DNA from: a bacterium
Lineage (GTDB): Bacteria > Patescibacteriota > Patescibacteriia > 2-12-FULL-60-25
Reading direction: 5' to 3'
Assembly: GCA_024654265.1 (NCBI GenBank)
Contig: JANLIO010000090.1
Span: forward strand, 1 to 16,184
DNA length: 16,184 nucleotides
Part shown: positions 6,748 to 13,214 of the stretch, one piece after another
How positions within the stretch are numbered: the stretch's first letter is position 1
How the letters are laid out: every line of letters starts with the position of its first letter
Made by a program: the position numbers and the translations under genes
The notes under the pieces: model-generated
Databases searched by the model: none
The model's input: only the letters and a program-made list of their open reading frames with translations
Told to the model about the DNA's origin: nothing

Positions 6748-7956
6748 TTATGTATTTTTCTTTTTTTGCAATGCTTGTAACCCCGGCAGTTTTCCTCTTG
6801 ATGCAATAAACTCGAGCATCGCGCCACCGCCTGTTGAGATATGATCGATCTCCTTTTCCAGCTGGAGCGTATGCAGAACAGGGATCGTGTCACCACCACC
6901 AACAACACCAAAAACGGCTTTTGTCTTACTCCTTCGAGCAATCGCATGGGCAATTAAATTTGTTCCATGCGAAAAAGGCTCAAACTCAACTGCGCCAACC
7001 GGTCCATTCCAAACAATCGTATTTGCCTTTTGTAACTCTTGTGACCATTTTTTCATCGTCTCAATCCCGATGTCTCCAATAACATCCCGAGATTCAATTT
7101 CATCGAGTATTTTATTTTTTGGATTTGTTTTATTTGAGATGGATGATGCAACCAATGCATCCATAGGAATAATAATATTTTTCTTTTTCAGCATTTTTTT
7201 TGCAATGGAAACTGCTCGTTTTTCAACAATGGATTTTCCGATACCGTGCCCCATTGCTTGATAAAATGGATGCGCAAGCGCTCCACCAACGTACACACGA
7301 TCCGCACAACGCAAGAGCGATTGGAGAACTCCAATTTTTGTCATCAACTTTGCGCCACCTACAACCGCATAAAACGGTTTTTTTGGTTTATGCAATATCC
7401 GTTCAAGCGCGTGTACTTCAGTAAGCAATGAAGGTCCAGCGAAAGATGGAAGGTATTTCGTTACCCCAACAACCGACGCGTGCGCTCGATGACATGAGGC
7501 AAACGCGTCATTTATAAACACATCTGCAAATGATGCGTATCGTTTCGCGAGGGTCGTAGAGTTCTTTTCCTCCCCACGTTGAAATCGAACATTTTCTAAC
7601 ACAAAAATATCCCCAGGTTTTGCATCTGCAATTCGTTTTTGTACAGATAAAGTACCCCGCTCGGATTCCAAATGAGAATCAATGTAATCCATTGGAATCC
7701 CCTCTCTTTTTTGAATAGCGTCGGCAATGCGCTTTGTCGAATAGTTTGGATCACGCCGTTTCGGACGACCAAGATGCGTCATCAAAATAACAATCGCGCC
7801 TTTTTTTGAAAGCGCGTCGATGAACGGCAGTGTTCTCTGAAATTTTAATGCTTCTGTATCAATTATTTTTTCGTGCGTCGGAACATTCCAATCAACGCGA
7901 ATTAAAATTCGTGTTCCATGCAATGATTTTTTTATTGAAAACGGAATCAACGCCAT
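6748..7956 (-). CDS. pgk: phosphoglycerate kinase
   Basis: Transfers phosphate from 1,3-bisphosphoglycerate to ADP, forming 3-phosphoglycerate and ATP. It has 402 residues, typical length. Visible: RVDWNVP (20-26; the family usually has Phe where this has Trp23), R41, HLGRP (61-65), ENVRF with R124, DAFASCHRAHAS (150-161), GGAKLMTKIGV with K203 and K207 (200-210), WNGPVGAVEFEPFSHGT (316-332), the nucleotide-binding GGGDT (353-357) and STGGGAMLEF (374-383). The ATG at 7956 is six bases downstream of an extended -10 box. It lies downstream of gap and the pseudoenzyme, and upstream of the DUF5654 gene and eno. Confidence 0.97.
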   Translation of the reverse strand: MALIPFSIKKSLHGTRILIRVDWNVPTHEKIIDTEALKFQRTLPFIDALSKKGAIVILMTHLGRPKRRDPNYSTKRIADAIQKREGIPMDYIDSHLESERGTLSVQKRIADAKPGDIFVLENVRFQRGEEKNSTTLAKRYASFADVFINDAFASCHRAHASVVGVTKYLPSFAGPSLLTEVHALERILHKPKKPFYAVVGGAKLMTKIGVLQSLLRCADRVYVGGALAHPFYQAMGHGIGKSIVEKRAVSIAKKMLKKKNIIIPMDALVASSISNKTNPKNKILDEIESRDVIGDIGIETMKKWSQELQKANTIVWNGPVGAVEFEPFSHGTNLIAHAIARRSKTKAVFGVVGGGDTIPVLHTLQLEKEIDHISTGGGAMLEFIASRGKLPGLQALQKKKNT

Positions 7957-7962
7957 GCCGAC

Positions 7963-7971
7963 ATAATAGCA
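7963..7971 (-). promoter_or_regulatory. extended -10 promoter of pgk
   Basis: On the - strand, TGCTATTAT (TGn plus TATTAT at 7963-7968) ends six bases before the pgk ATG. It is the best example here of the leaderless layout. It sits in the 18-base gap after the upstream gene. Confidence 0.55.
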
Positions 7972-7974
7972 CGA

Positions 7975-8541
7975 CTAGATTCCAAGCTCGATACACATGA
8001 TTGGAGATGATGAACTAAAAATCTTTTTTAACTGCGTCGCAATAATCATATCCGGTTCTTCGCCAAAAACATTCTCAGCTCGCTGAGTAAATACAACATG
8101 TGGAAATGGTGAATTTTGTTTTTCTAAAACAATTGGCGCGCCTGATACCGCATCATCAATTCCAGTTAAACGCATTGCACGACCGTGTTTCATTATTGAT
8201 ATTTGCGCGTTTGTGAGATCCTGAAAATGCTGTTCTGTAAAAAAGCTTCGAATTTGGAATGGATCATCCAGATAATCCGTATCCCCCAAGACAAAGTATC
8301 GACCAAGATGAGCGCGAATATTTGTAAGAGGCTCAAGAACTGACATTGACTCGTGAGACCCGCGAACAAATCCCCCGCCGAAGAGAAGGATGTCCGCATT
8401 CTGTGCTGATGCCTCAATTGCGATTCGTTCAATATATTCAAGTGACGTTTTTGTATCAGCGAAAATATTTGAAATAAAAAGAATGCGCATCCAAACCTCA
8501 GGATGTTCAACCACTTTTTTTCGTAGAACGCGTACCTTCAT
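7975..8541 (-). CDS. metallophosphoesterase-like protein lacking the metal site (probable pseudoenzyme)
   Basis: A 188-residue protein whose backbone follows the YkuE/YaeI-type calcineurin-like phosphoesterase pattern (MRILFIS...ADTKTSLEYIERI; NADILLFGGGFVRGSHES; LEPLTNIRAHLGRYFVLGD; DYLDDPFQIRSF; RLTGIDDAVSGAP). Every metal-binding motif is altered: DxH is N25-I-F27, GD is G56-G57, GNHD is G86-D-T-D89, the later His is Q153, and GHTH is T169-Q-L-K172. It also lacks the usual C-terminal part. Enzymatic activity is therefore unlikely; a binding or regulatory role is possible. The start at 8541 is supported by a TGCTATTTT box 12 bases upstream. ATG 8490 (MRILFIS) starts at the domain edge and has GAGG five bases before it, so it is a real alternative. 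Confidence 0.75.
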   Translation of the reverse strand: MKVRVLRKKVVEHPEVWMRILFISNIFADTKTSLEYIERIAIEASAQNADILLFGGGFVRGSHESMSVLEPLTNIRAHLGRYFVLGDTDYLDDPFQIRSFFTEQHFQDLTNAQISIMKHGRAMRLTGIDDAVSGAPIVLEKQNSPFPHVVFTQRAENVFGEEPDMIIATQLKKIFSSSSPIMCIELGI

Positions 8542-8553
8542 TGTGTACGTAAC

Positions 8554-8562
8554 AAAATAGCA
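8554..8562 (-). promoter_or_regulatory. extended -10 promoter of the pseudoenzyme gene
   Basis: TGCTATTTT on the - strand (TATTTT at 8554-8559) ends 12 bases before ATG 8541, in the gap after gap. No good -35 box is visible. Confidence 0.35.
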
Positions 8563-8568
8563 AAATTC

Positions 8569-9567
8569 CTATTTTCCAATCAACACCGCCATTTCAGCCA
8601 AGCGATTCGAGTATCCCCATTCGTTGTCATACCACGCAAGAACTTTAACGAGATCTCCATCCACAACCTGCGTCATCGGAAGATCCACAATCGCTGACGC
8701 CGAGTTTCCAATGAAATCGCTTGAAACTAACTCTTCATCCGTCACTTCAAGGATACCTTTGTAGAGAATATTTTTCGCTGCTTTTCGAAATGCATTATTC
8801 ACTTCTTCAATCGTCGTTTTCCTTTTTAGAAGAAACGTAAAATCAGAAAGTGATACAACGAGCATTGGAACACGGATCGAAACACCATCAAATTTCCCCT
8901 TCAACTCTGGGATCGCCTCTGTTGTTGCAATCGCGGCACCTGTTGTCGTCGGGACAATGTTCTGTGCGGCTGCGCGCGCCCGACGAAGATCCTTATTCGG
9001 TCCATCCACAAGATTCTGGCCCGCAGTATACGAATGAATCGTCGTTACCATCGCCTTCTTAATTCCAAACGTAGATTGCAACACAGCAGCAATTGGAGAA
9101 ACGCAATTCGTTGTACAGCTCGCATTGTTAATGACGACCGCCCCATTTCGTGCTCCCTTTTCATTCACACCAATCACATGTGTCGGTACACCCTCTCCCT
9201 TTGCTGGAGCAGAAATAATCACTCGCTTCGCGCCAGCCTCAACGTGCTTTGACGCTTCCTCCCTCGTTCGGAAAAATCCGGTGCATTCAAGAACGACATC
9301 CACTTTTAACTTTTTCCACGGAAGTTGCGAAGGATCTTTTTCAGAAAAAACTGGGATCTTTTTTCCATTAATAATCAAATCTGTTTTTGTTGCTTTTACA
9401 GTCTTTAAAAATGGACCATACACCGTATCGTGTCGTAACAAATGCGCGAGCGTTTCAATATCAGTTAAATCATTGATGGCAACAATATCAAATCCCTTTT
9501 TCCCAAGTCCGGCCTTGAGTGTATTTCGACCAATCCGGCCAAAACCATTTATAGCAATACGTGGCAT
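8569..9567 (-). CDS. gap: glyceraldehyde-3-phosphate dehydrogenase, type I
   Basis: Oxidises glyceraldehyde-3-phosphate with NAD and phosphate to 1,3-bisphosphoglycerate, the substrate of the Pgk encoded downstream. It has 332 residues, typical length. Visible: Rossmann motif INGFGRIGR (6-14), an NAD-type acidic residue D33 in AINDL, the catalytic ASCTTNC with C151 and its partner H178 in TTIHSYTAGQ, DGPNKDLRRARAAAQNIVPT, and the C-terminal WYDNEWGYSNRL. D33 suggests NAD rather than NADP preference. The ATG at 9567 is six bases after a TATTTT box. It is the first gene of the lower-glycolysis cluster; no tpi or gpm gene is in the window. Confidence 0.97.
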   Translation of the reverse strand: MPRIAINGFGRIGRNTLKAGLGKKGFDIVAINDLTDIETLAHLLRHDTVYGPFLKTVKATKTDLIINGKKIPVFSEKDPSQLPWKKLKVDVVLECTGFFRTREEASKHVEAGAKRVIISAPAKGEGVPTHVIGVNEKGARNGAVVINNASCTTNCVSPIAAVLQSTFGIKKAMVTTIHSYTAGQNLVDGPNKDLRRARAAAQNIVPTTTGAAIATTEAIPELKGKFDGVSIRVPMLVVSLSDFTFLLKRKTTIEEVNNAFRKAAKNILYKGILEVTDEELVSSDFIGNSASAIVDLPMTQVVDGDLVKVLAWYDNEWGYSNRLAEMAVLIGK

Positions 9568-9573
9568 AAAATG

Positions 9574-9579
9574 AAAATA
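9574..9579 (-). promoter_or_regulatory. possible gap -10 box
   Basis: TATTTT on the - strand ends six bases before the gap ATG in an AT-rich tract. The layout matches its neighbours, but the AT-rich context makes a chance match likely. Confidence 0.3.
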
Positions 9580-9689
9580 GAATAAAGAATTTAGAATTTG
9601 GAATATGGAATTTTTGATCTCATCGGCGATACGATCTGATAATAAATCCTACATTCCAACATGCTCTCTTTCCACAGAATAGCATGAAA

Positions 9690-9716
9690 GAAAAAACCGC
9701 CCCAAATTGAGCGGTT
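9690..9716 (-). terminator. rpsB-tsf operon terminator
   Basis: On the - strand, AACCGC and GCGGTT pair around a 10-base loop and run into TTTTTT. It lies 21 bases after the tsf stop and separates the translation operon from the glycolytic cluster. Confidence 0.88.
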
Positions 9717-9737
9717 CTTATCTTTTTTGAACTCTCC

Positions 9738-10322
9738 TTACATTGAATACCGCGTAAATCGCGCAACCGTCACATTTTCGCCAGTCTTTGCGATAAACTG
9801 CTGGATCATCTGCTCGATGGACATGTCTTCATCCTTAAAAAAAGGTTGCTGTAAAAGACAAACGTCTTTGTACCACTTTTGAAGCTTGCCCTCGATGATT
9901 TTTTCTTTCATTTCGTCCGGCTTATTCTCATCTTTCATTTCCGCCTTAAAAATCTCGCGTTGCTTTTCAAACTCGTTGGTTGGAATCTGATCCGGCGAAA
10001 GATACAACGGATCAATCGCCGCAACCTGCATCGCAATATCATTCGCGAGTGTTTGGAATTCCTCGTTGCGTGCAACGAAATCCGTTTCACACTGGATCTC
10101 AACAAGAGATCCAAGTTTTTTCGTGTGATGGATGTACGAGACAACAACACCTTCCGATGTTTCTCGTCCTTCCCGTTTTGATGCTTTTATCGCTCCACGT
10201 TCTTTCAAGAGTGAAACGGCTTTTTCAATATCACCGTTTGCTTCTGTAAGCGCTTTTTTCGCATCCATGACACCAGCTCCGGTCATTTTTCGGAGATCCA
10301 TGACTTGTTTTGCATCAGACAT
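9738..10322 (-). CDS. tsf: translation elongation factor Ts
   Basis: Guanine-nucleotide exchange factor that recycles EF-Tu-GDP. It has 194 residues, the short form with a single core subdomain, as in Thermus, rather than the ~280-residue E. coli form. Visible: an N-terminal UBA-like domain with MDLRKMTGAGVMDAKKAL (8-25), then LVEIQCETDFVARNEEF (73-89), containing the TDFV motif that contacts EF-Tu, and the C-terminal GENVTVARFTRY. The start at 10322 is the usual one. It follows rpsB by 15 bases with no SD; translational coupling or a small local promoter (TAATAA in the gap) could drive it. Confidence 0.96.
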   Translation of the reverse strand: MSDAKQVMDLRKMTGAGVMDAKKALTEANGDIEKAVSLLKERGAIKASKREGRETSEGVVVSYIHHTKKLGSLVEIQCETDFVARNEEFQTLANDIAMQVAAIDPLYLSPDQIPTNEFEKQREIFKAEMKDENKPDEMKEKIIEGKLQKWYKDVCLLQQPFFKDEDMSIEQMIQQFIAKTGENVTVARFTRYSM

Positions 10323-10337
10323 ACTTTTTCGTTTTTA

Positions 10338-11075
10338 TTATTCAATCGTCTTTGTTAGCGTTGATCCTAATCGCGCTCGTGCTGAATCCCATTCCGCTTT
10401 TCCATCCGCACATGCGTCCGCAAAAAGGTTGGTAAGTAATTCAATCGACTTCACAGCATCGTCATTTGCAGGAACCGGATAATCAACCAATGTTGGATTC
10501 ACGTTTGTATCCGTTAATGCAACGATCTTCACGCCACGTCGTTGAGCCTCACAAAGCGCTGTTTTATCTTTTCGGATATCAAGGATGAAGATAACATCCG
10601 GAATGCGAGAGAGTTCTCGGATACCACCGACGCTCTCTTCTAATTTTTCAATCTCCTCGCTAATTTTCAACTGTTCAAATTTTGTATATTTAGTAAGTTC
10701 TCCTTGCTCCTGCTTTCGCAAAAGATCTTTAAACTTTTTGATGACCTGGTGAATGACTGCAAAGTTGGTCAATGTTCCTCCAAGCCAGCGTTTATTTACA
10801 AATGGCATTCCCGCTCGTGTTGCTGCTGTTGCGACAATATCAGATGCCTGCTTTTTCGTACCGACGAAAAGGACGATGCCTCCTCGCGATGCTGTTTGTT
10901 TTACAAATGCGAGGGCCGATACGAGAGCCTTCTGTGTCTCCTCCAAATGAATGATATGGATTCCTTGGCGATCTCCAAAAATATACGGCGCCATCTTTGG
11001 GTGCCATTTTGATGTTTTATGACCAAAGTGCACACCAGCTTCAAGCAATTCCTCCAATGTTGGTATTTTCTGCAT
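10338..11075 (-). CDS. rpsB: 30S ribosomal protein S2
   Basis: Small-subunit ribosomal protein that bridges head and body near S1. It has 245 residues from this start. Visible: IPTLEELLEAGVHFGHKTSKWHPKM, YIFGDRQGIHIIHLEET, FVGTKKQASDIV, NKRWLGGTLTNF, RIPDVIFILDI, and GVKIVALTDTNVNPTLVDYPVPANDDAVKSIEL. ATG 11075 is chosen over 11117 because MQKIPTLEELL is the family N-terminus and AAGGA lies five bases upstream. This is one of the few SD-type starts in the window. The codon frame upstream is open only by chance. It forms the rpsB-tsf operon seen in most bacteria. Confidence 0.97.
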   Translation of the reverse strand: MQKIPTLEELLEAGVHFGHKTSKWHPKMAPYIFGDRQGIHIIHLEETQKALVSALAFVKQTASRGGIVLFVGTKKQASDIVATAATRAGMPFVNKRWLGGTLTNFAVIHQVIKKFKDLLRKQEQGELTKYTKFEQLKISEEIEKLEESVGGIRELSRIPDVIFILDIRKDKTALCEAQRRGVKIVALTDTNVNPTLVDYPVPANDDAVKSIELLTNLFADACADGKAEWDSARARLGSTLTKTIE

Positions 11076-11144
11076 ACAATTCCTTTTATTTCTCCGTTTT
11101 CTCTGCACAGAGCCCAAATTATTGGGAGGATTCTGCTCAGAATA
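11076..11144 (-). promoter_or_regulatory. rpsB promoter and structured leader
   Basis: A possible -10 TATTCT (11139-11144, - strand) would give a leader of about 57 bases. The leader holds short inverted repeats (TTCTG/CAGAA, CCCAA/TTGGG, CTCTG/CAGAG) and then AAGGA before the ATG. S2 represses its own operon through the rpsB leader in enterobacteria; whether this leader does the same is inference. Confidence 0.3.
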
Positions 11145-11191
11145 AAGTGAAAGGGAGAGATTTGATTAAGTGGCGTGAGGGTACCAAAACA

Positions 11192-11214
11192 TGCGGATTT
11201 ACGCAAGGGATCCG
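11192..11214. repeat. hairpin between rpsB and the lipoprotein island
   Basis: GCGGAT (11192-11197) and ATCCGC (11209-11214) form a perfect 6-bp stem with an 11-base loop. It may belong to the rpsB upstream region or mark the island edge. The rest of 11145-11244 shows no gene. Confidence 0.3.
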
Positions 11215-11244
11215 CTCGAGCAGGATGCCTAAGAACAAGAATAT

Positions 11245-11277
11245 AAAAAAACCCCGCCCGAACGAATCCGAGAGGGG
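11245..11277 (-). terminator. terminator of the distal lipoprotein gene
   Basis: On the - strand, CCCC and GGGG enclose CTCGGA and TTCGGG, closed by a UUCG tetraloop, followed by TTTTTTT. It lies 21 bases after the stop at 11299. The + reading also ends in TTTT. Confidence 0.88.
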
Positions 11278-11298
11278 TTTTGTGACGAAAGAACGATT

Positions 11299-12294
11299 TT
11301 ACGGGATTGTCCGCTGAATGCGCCAACGACCGTTCGGCCCTTGAACATACATCCACGGTTGCGGTGCCTGGTTAGCCATATCCTTGAAGGCGGGCAACAT
11401 CTCCACGCCGTCGCGCCACACACGGACAACCCCCCAGCAAAAGGAGGGAGTTTGTGTTGACCAGCATCGCCATGAGTAGAAGGCTTCGCCGTAGAAGTCG
11501 ATCAGCTCCAGCTGAAGGAACGTGTTTGCCGGTTGTTTTCCGAACGCGCAGACGAGCTGTTTGTCGGTTTTACCGGTTTTGCACGGCGTGTTATCTGCCT
11601 GCATGAGTGGCTTTTGCGCAGGCGCGGATTGGGCGCCGACAATGCCGGAGATGGCCATGGCGTAGTTGGGGTTACCGTCCTGCCAATCCCAGCAGATGGC
11701 AACGCCCTGCGTCGTGACTTTGAGCGGTCCGCAGAACGGGTTGCAGATGGACGCTTCGCAAGCCTTTTGCGGGCATACGTTCATGCAGGATCCGCAATGA
11801 TCCGGGTCGTGCGCCGTGTCGACCTCACAACCGCTTGCCACTTTGCCGTCACAGTCTTGGAACGCGCCGTCACACGTCGCGATCTCGCACGCGCCCTCTT
11901 CGCACACGTACGCCGAAACGTTTGCCAAGCCTTTAGACGCGCACGATTCGCACGCCGACGGATCGCACCCGTACTCCGGATCATCGACTTTGACGCACGT
12001 ATTTCCGCACGCCTTCTCGTCTGCGTTGCACATGACGGGCGTACCTCCGAACCCGCCAGAGGATGACGCCGTCGTTTCTCCACCGCTTCCGCCGAGCGTA
12101 GTCACCATCCCACCAAAACCACCGGTTGTCGCTGTTCCACCATCGCCCGTCGACGAAGTTGTGTGACCGCCGGTTGACGTCTGCGTTGCGCCACCAGATC
12201 CTGGAGCCACGATTTCAATGAACGAATCTCCGCATGCAATCAACGCGATACACGCGATGATCACAGCACACATTTGTCTATTACCCTTTTGCAT
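11299..12294 (-). CDS. Cys-rich lipoprotein with myxobacterial-type repeats
   Basis: A 331-residue predicted lipoprotein. The signal peptide ends in lipobox LIAC with lipidated C21. Residues 30-86 are a Gly/Thr/Ser linker with GGxGG blocks. Residues 89-188 are Cys-rich: CGNTCVKVDDPEYGCDPSAC, then ACEIATCDGAFQDCDGKVAS, GCEVD, DPDHCGSCMNVC. This resembles the repeats of many Polyangiales/Myxococcota surface proteins. The C-terminal ~140 residues are aromatic-rich with several Cys and match nothing I know. ATG 12294 has GAGGAGG five bases upstream. A sampled 60-base stretch has 37 G+C, against 23 in eno. It probably sits on the outer face of the cytoplasmic membrane. Transfer from a myxobacterium-like source, or an expanded family native to this lineage, are the options. 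Confidence 0.85.
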   Translation of the reverse strand: MQKGNRQMCAVIIACIALIACGDSFIEIVAPGSGGATQTSTGGHTTSSTGDGGTATTGGFGGMVTTLGGSGGETTASSSGGFGGTPVMCNADEKACGNTCVKVDDPEYGCDPSACESCASKGLANVSAYVCEEGACEIATCDGAFQDCDGKVASGCEVDTAHDPDHCGSCMNVCPQKACEASICNPFCGPLKVTTQGVAICWDWQDGNPNYAMAISGIVGAQSAPAQKPLMQADNTPCKTGKTDKQLVCAFGKQPANTFLQLELIDFYGEAFYSWRCWSTQTPSFCWGVVRVWRDGVEMLPAFKDMANQAPQPWMYVQGPNGRWRIQRTIP

Positions 12295-12299
12295 CCGAA

Positions 12300-12306
12300 C
12301 CTCCTC
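12300..12306 (-). promoter_or_regulatory. strong ribosome binding site
   Basis: GAGGAGG on the - strand, five bases before ATG 12294, supports that start. Such a site is absent from nearly all other genes here. Confidence 0.8.
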
Positions 12307-12339
12307 TTGTTTGAGTCTTTGCGGGCATATCCCCGCTGT

Positions 12340-12383
12340 AAAAGAAACAGCCCCTCACCGGTGAGTATACCAGGAGGGGCTGT
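12340..12383 (-). terminator. terminator between the two lipoprotein genes, with a possible promoter in its loop
   Basis: ACAGCCCCTC and GAGGGGCTGT (12347-12356 and 12374-12383) form a perfect 10-bp stem, followed on the - strand by TTTCTTTT. It lies 14 bases after the stop at 12397. The loop holds an extended -10-like TGGTATACT (12364-12372) facing the downstream gene, and a 12-base palindrome CTCACCGGTGAG (12354-12365) that shares bases with the stem. Confidence 0.85.
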
Positions 12384-12396
12384 GCATGAGCGTGAA

Positions 12397-12984
12397 CTAC
12401 TCGGCTTTCACCTTGAGGTTCGCGCCCGAGTTGACGAGCGGGACCTTGCTCGTGCCGTAGCACGCAAGGACGTCGACCTTGCAGCTCCCCTCGAGGCAGA
12501 GCGACGAGGTGTTGTAGATCATCTCGCCTTTCTGGGAGAAGAGCTCCCCCTTCCCGAGCCCGACGTGGAGTTCACAGTAGGTGCCCTTGAACACCTCCCC
12601 GTGATCCCACGCCGTCCGCTTGGCATCGGCACTCGGTTCGACCCACAGGCCTCCCCAAGCGCCGGCCGAGTCGTCGCACCAGCCGTCGATGCCGAGATGG
12701 CCCGTGGGCTTGACCTCGGCGGCGATCTTGACGACGAGGTGGTTGGCCTCGACGTCCGTGCAGTCGAAAACGAAACCAGAGGTCGAACCCCCGGTACCGC
12801 CGTCGGCCGTCGTGGTGGTCGTGGTGGTCTTGCCACCCGCACCACCGCTTCCGCCAACGCCACCATCGTTCGTGGTGGCCGTGACCGTGGTCGTGGAGTC
12901 CGACAGCGTCGGATCCACGAAGTCGGAGCAGCCCCATGCGGCCGCGCCGATCATCAAACTGATGAAAAGTCCAAAATGCCGCAC
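12397..12984 (-). CDS. predicted lipoprotein with Gly/Thr linker and six-Cys domain
   Basis: A 195-residue protein from a GTG start. The hydrophobic signal FGLFISLMIGAAAWGC ends in an acceptable lipobox (AWGC, lipidated C19). A low-complexity linker (28-70) rich in Thr and GG, including a run of seven Thr, leads to a domain of ~125 residues with six Cys (75, 103, 137, 163, 168, 175), suggesting three disulfides. I do not recognise the domain. GTG 12984 is chosen because AGGAGG lies six bases upstream and a signal peptide follows directly. GC is high (40 of 60 and 35 of 60 in two sampled stretches). Same strand, architecture and start signals as the next gene suggest a common origin and a surface or adhesion-like role, which is inference. 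Confidence 0.82.
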   Translation of the reverse strand: MRHFGLFISLMIGAAAWGCSDFVDPTLSDSTTTVTATTNDGGVGGSGGAGGKTTTTTTTADGGTGGSTSGFVFDCTDVEANHLVVKIAAEVKPTGHLGIDGWCDDSAGAWGGLWVEPSADAKRTAWDHGEVFKGTYCELHVGLGKGELFSQKGEMIYNTSSLCLEGSCKVDVLACYGTSKVPLVNSGANLKVKAE

Positions 12985-12990
12985 TGGGCA

Positions 12991-12996
12991 CCTCCT
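12991..12996 (-). promoter_or_regulatory. consensus ribosome binding site
   Basis: AGGAGG on the - strand, six bases before GTG 12984. It decides the start codon, because the longer frame begins in AT-rich non-coding DNA. Confidence 0.82.
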
Positions 12997-13030
12997 GTTA
13001 CACCTCGACGAACATCGCCGAAGATACTCC

Positions 13031-13059
13031 AGACAACCATTTTTTTTGATTTTTGTCAA
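13031..13059 (-). promoter_or_regulatory. promoter of the lipoprotein island
   Basis: On the - strand: a perfect -35 TTGACA (13054-13059), a 17-base A-rich spacer, and -10 TTGTCT (13031-13036) with an upstream TGg extension. It predicts a leader of about 40 bases carrying AGGAGG, unlike the short or absent leaders of the neighbours. Confidence 0.6.
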
Positions 13060-13123
13060 CCCCCCTTCACCAATTTCCCTTATTTGCCACATTTTCCATA
13101 CGGTTCCCTGACACCAAAGAGCC

Positions 13124-13175
13124 AAAAACCTTAATACCTGGCATTTTGGTGCCTAGCACTAAGATCTAGGTTAAG
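13124..13175 (-). terminator. possible branched terminator after prfA
   Basis: CTTA/TAAG (13130-13133 with 13172-13175) and ACCT/AGGT (13136-13139 with 13068+100, that is 13168-13171) enclose a GGCA/TGCC hairpin (13140-13143 with 13150-13153). On the - strand GTTTTT follows. It lies 40 bases after the prfA stop. The AT-rich 13176-13214 shows nothing else. Confidence 0.4.
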
Positions 13176-13214
13176 AATGACAAAAATATCAAAAATTAGG
13201 GCAAAATAATAAAA

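Noticed and set aside
7975..8541. Annotating this gene as an active metallophosphoesterase
   Set aside because: All the metal ligands that define the activity are substituted.
9125..9574. A 149-codon + strand frame opposite gap
   Set aside because: Shadow of a strongly conserved GAPDH gene; no motif or start signal.
11192..11214. GC-rich hairpin considered as part of a tRNA at the island edge
   Set aside because: No acceptor stem, anticodon arm or T-arm sequence (GTTCGA) can be placed around it.
11533..12066. A 177-codon + strand frame opposite the Cys-rich lipoprotein
   Set aside because: Antisense shadow in GC-rich DNA, with an Arg/Ala-rich product and no start signals.
12274..13134. A long open frame (286 codons) on the + strand opposite the lipoprotein genes
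   Set aside because: High GC removes stops from the antisense frame. Its product is Arg/Gly/Val-rich without motifs, while the - strand has signal peptide, SD, promoter and terminator.
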